Positions 60,886-64,000 of a DNA stretch of 64,000 bases are shown piece by piece. The stretch comes from Nymphaea colorata (Eukaryota; Streptophyta; Magnoliopsida; Nymphaeales; Nymphaeaceae), in contig NC_045145.1 of NCBI RefSeq assembly GCF_008831285.2, forward strand, positions 3,326,723 to 3,390,722, in the 5' to 3' direction. A program made the translations under genes and the position numbers. Below the pieces are notes generated by a model. It did no database searches. It saw only the letters and a list, made by a program, of their open reading frames with translations, and was not told the origin of the DNA. Numbering within the stretch: the first letter of the stretch is position 1; each line of letters opens with the position of its first letter.

Positions 60886-60893
60886 CATGTAAT

Positions 60894-62632
60894 TCTAATC
60901 CTGGTTGGTAGTCGGCATAGTGCATCTCACTTTTTTTATCCTTTCATTGTTCCTCCTCCTCTACCTTGACTTCTTCTATGACTTCTTTTCTGTCAGCAGG
61001 GTTGCCCTATCTGAGAACGTTGATCGACCCCACCTCTAATTCCTCATCTCTTGTTCTTCAATGACTTACTACTTACAATTAATTAGTCACCACCATAGGA
61101 AATGTGTATCTTTTTTCCCAAACCACGAAAGAGGGCTGTAACTATTGGGGATTTTGGGATACAATGGCCATCATCCTCGTGATCATATTCCAAATGTAGC
61201 CTTCCTGCTTGGGAGTTTGGGATAGGAGAGAGAGAGCGCATTTTTATTGTCTACTATATTTTATACATATTTCATGAAGTACTGTATTTCATTGTATGTG
61301 GATTTTAGGCTATTTATATTTGCATAGAGGAAGAAAAAGCAAATTTTTCATTTATCTCTTTGTATCTCTAAAAATATTTTGGTTTTTTGGAGTGCGCCAA
61401 AAAATGAGTTTATTTTAAAATGAGAGGGAAATGGGCTCGCCTATTAGTATGAGGATTGATCATTCTTGACGTCTTTACCAGGGAAGGGGGTAACCAATTC
61501 AAGAGCTATGTTTATTCTTGATGCATTTCATTTTTGTTTGAGAAAATATTGAAGATTCGATGTTTCAAACTTTTGAAAAAATTTCCCAGAATCATTTGAG
61601 AGTGTAAAACATTTTAATTTGAGAAATTTTGAATTGAAAAATCTTTACGCATATTATTTAAAAACCTTTGAAAATCATTTTTGAAGTTGATTGAGTTTAT
61701 CTTAAGAAGCTAAGTAGGTTTTAGACTTTACTCTAATTCGGTTGCTACCTAGCTGTAGCTCAATCTCATCTTGTTTAAGTTCTTTTAGAGATGTACTTAT
61801 GAATCTTCGTGATTTTAAGTGAAAATGGATATATGAATACATTGACCATACATTATTAAAAGCAAATCACTCATTTCTACCACAACATTCATCTAAACTT
61901 CTCGTTTTTATTTGAATAATTGTCATAAATACTTTTATGAAAAGAAAAAAAAATGAAAATGGAATGAGGTTGTAAACCATCAAGCAAGATTCCAATATTA
62001 AGACAGTAGTTAAGTTTCGGTTTTGGTGAAGTCGAAAAATGAAACGAGCTTGGGAGAAAAAAGTATTCAAAAGAACGAAAAAGAAAAATACTTGAATATG
62101 AGAGGAATAAAGAGAAAGAGAGAAAAAAGAGATTTTGAAAATCACAAAACAAAAGAATTAAAAGGGAGATATATATATATATATATATACACATATGAAA
62201 GCTTATAAAAACAAAGTATAAATCAAATAAAAAGGGCGAAAAAGATTTTAAAAAGAGAGAGATTTTATAGTTGAATATACGTATACATATTTATATGTAC
62301 ATATACGAGAATTTGTAAAAGAATATGTTAAATCATAAAAACAAAAGGACAAAGAAAAATAGTCATGTGCACGTATACGTATATAACATGTATATACACG
62401 TCTTTATAAGAATTGAAATAAAAAAAATAACTTAAAAATATCCAACTTTGATTTTTTTAAGTATGTCGGAGAGGAACTTAGGCTCATGCAAGAGCCTATG
62501 CTAAGTCTCCAAGGCCTCATTAAAAAGGGTTCTTGCTTTCAATTTTTTTTTGGAAAACATGATCATAAATATGTAAACATAAAACCATAATTATGACAAG
62601 AAAATCGATTTATCCCACAATTAGGCTCCGTT
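60894..62632. other. AT-rich spacer
   Basis: Non-coding by eye. It contains a GA run near 61225, a stretch rich in GAAAA/TTGAAAA near 61540-61690, a TA tract at 62169-62189, and repeated CATATAC/GTATACG motifs at 62270-62400. No gene or element is recognised. Confidence 0.5.
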
Positions 62633-62777
62633 TGATGCACAGGGATTCACTGTGCATCAGGGTAAATTTGTCGAACTTGTACGGCTTTTGTGATTCCAGC
62701 AAGCAGGTTTTTCCCCTTGGTAAAAGGTTGGATCCAGGGTAAAATTACCCTGGAAAAAAGTTGGACCCTAGAGGGTC
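62633..62777. repeat. three successive palindromes
   Basis: TGATGCACAG (62633-62642) pairs with CTGTGCATCA (62650-62659) around a 7-base loop. CCAGGGTAAAATTACCCTGG (62734-62753) is a perfect 20-base palindrome. GACCCTAGAGGGTC (62764-62777) is a perfect 14-base one. They stand about 900 bases before the transporter exons. They may be the remains of a foldback or MITE element (the block begins TTAGGCTCCGTTTGATG) or promoter structure. Confidence 0.6.
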
Positions 62778-63663
62778 TGACTTTTTGGCGGAGACAAATT
62801 TTCTGCCCGTTAGGCATCCTCATCACCATCATTCGCTCCAGCCTCCAGCCGTCGTCCGCTCGCCGTGCTCTCCACCACCGACGCTGGTCTGCCTCCAGCC
62901 ATCGTCGTGGTATTTCGAAGAAGTTGAAGTACGCTATCCCTATTCTGCGTTCTGTATTTTTCTATTCATCGCCATCTGCTTTTTTCCTTCCGCTGCTTCA
63001 TGGGTGATCCTTGCCTTCTTCCGTCCTCAATCTGGATGGCTCTAGATGGTCAATTCTTGTTTTAGAAAGACAATGAACTTAAAGATTCCTGTTGTACTCA
63101 GATTTCTTAATCAAATCTGTTTTAGGCAATCCCAACCAAGACTACACACTTAGTGGATATCCCTATCAATGGAAACTTTTCCCTCTTTAAAAGCTTGTCC
63201 CCCTGATTTCTGTGCAGTGGGTTCCAACTGCCCACTCAAGACCACTTGCTTGCAGTGGGCTGGAGGCAATGCCGCCTACCTTGGAAACCATGCTAGTGAC
63301 CTCCATATTAACGCCAACATGTTGTCTGATCTCTGCCACAGTTGTAGAAATCTTATGGCCACTTTACAATAGGACTGACTTTTGTCATGCTTCATTTATC
63401 GTTTTGAACGTTCTCTTAACTTCAGGAGCAAGAAAAACAGGGCTTCCAATGGTTGAACTACCAACATACTGAATCTAGAATTTCAGTTGTTAATACAGTA
63501 TGATATGATACAATGACCAAAAAGATATCCCTATATGCATATTTTGATGATGGCCTGTGGCCCTACCTTCCTTGAATCAGGCCATTGTATCTGGGGTCGC
63601 AAGAGCAGCCTTTGGTAAGAATTATGTCTGGGACATGTTAATTTAAAGAGTGCACTTTTCTAG
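62778..63663. other. GC-richer region before the transporter exons
   Basis: From 62800 to 62950 it is C-rich and leader-like (CCTCCAGCCGTCGTCCGCTC). Frames at 63170-63470 are open for up to 86 codons but match no family I know and none resembles the N-terminal part of an amino-acid transporter. It may be intron of the transporter gene. Confidence 0.4.
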
Positions 63664-63966
63664 GTCAGCATTTATCACTGCAAACGTTTGTGTGATGATT
63701 TTTGTCATCATAGCGGGTAGTGTCCTTGGATTTCCAATGGGTAAGGGAAAAGTGCACTCTAGATGGTTATGCACTTTTTACTTTTTCTCCTATATGCACT
63801 GGAACTATTTTTATGAGAAATTCTCAATTTATTTCTTGGTTTTGTTGAAGGTTCTTGTTGTGGTTCTAGGTACTTTCCTTTTGGAGTTAATGGGATGCTT
63901 GCTGGATCCGCTACTGTTTTCTTTGCATATATAGGCTTTGATGCGGTTGCAAGCACGGCTGAGGAG
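63664..63966 (+). CDS. cationic amino-acid transporter (CAT-like), two internal exons, partial
   Basis: Exon 63664-63740 encodes SAFITANVCVMIFVIIAGS and then VLGFPMG, a membrane segment; it is followed by GTAAGG. Exon 63851-63966 follows TTTGTTGAAG and encodes YFPFGVNGMLAGSATVFF, then AYIGFDAVASTAEE, ending GAG|GTATAT. The phases fit (one base carried over). The second block is the hallmark of plant CAT transporters of the APC superfamily, which carry basic amino acids across the plasma or vacuolar membrane. The gene continues beyond the window. The N-terminal exons (about 200 residues with several membrane segments) were not found upstream, so the gene has a long intron there or is truncated. 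Confidence 0.78.
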
Positions 63967-64000
63967 GTATATTGCTATTTACGTAATTATGAATGCCCTT

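Noticed and set aside
63169-63472. Open frames of 67 and 86 codons
   Set aside because: Two overlapping frames, neither with recognisable motifs or splice context; probably chance frames in intron or spacer.
63582-63616. Possible upstream transporter exon (AIVSGVARAAFG followed by GGTAAG)
   Set aside because: The likeness to a CAT membrane segment is too loose and no acceptor or flanking residues fit.

Overview
This is a piece of a flowering-plant nuclear genome: intron-containing genes, AT-rich spacers, GA/CT-rich leaders, Copia, Gypsy-like, LINE and MITE sequences, and plant-only gene families (DUF863, E-class PPR, UGT708-type glycosyltransferases). I cannot name the species. The first glycosyltransferase has a C/G-rich third codon position, as in many monocots and some early-diverging angiosperms, but that is only a hint.

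Layout. 1-2.8 kb: no gene recognised. 2.8-12.2 kb: a DUF863 gene with a long, intron-bearing 5' leader, a purine/pyrimidine-rich promoter with two G-boxes, and three coding exons (1162 aa). 13.4-15.9 kb: an intronless PPR gene (813 aa, PLS class with a short E region). 16.4-18.7 kb: LINE debris, including one 5'-truncated copy bounded by 21-bp direct repeats, and an unidentified gene fragment. 19.7-60.4 kb: a decayed tandem array of two kinds of UDP-glycosyltransferase gene. Type A (intact at 19735-21111) and type B (intact at 29516-30910 and 57185-58579) alternate along the + strand. Shared spacers, 3' flanks and a LINE composite show that a block A-spacer-B-flank was copied about four times, with a trace of a fifth. 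The other copies are broken: a B half-gene fused to an A remnant near 27.0-28.0 kb, a B copy split by a Copia element (35.7-40.6 kb), and an A copy split by another Copia element and a solo LTR (49.6-55.9 kb). 59.9-60.9 kb: three small MITEs, two with 8-bp hAT-type target duplications. 63.66 kb to the end: two exons of a cationic amino-acid transporter that runs off the window or is truncated.

Function. Both UGT types keep the catalytic His, the partner Asp and a complete 44-residue PSPG box ending in Gln. They resemble the UGT708 group, which holds the plant flavonoid C-glucosyltransferases. The array is therefore a candidate locus for C- or O-glucosylation of flavonoid-like acceptors, with two diverged enzyme types duplicated together. 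Mobile elements caused much of the gene loss, and intact paralogues preserve the empty target sites, so the order of events can be read from the sequence.
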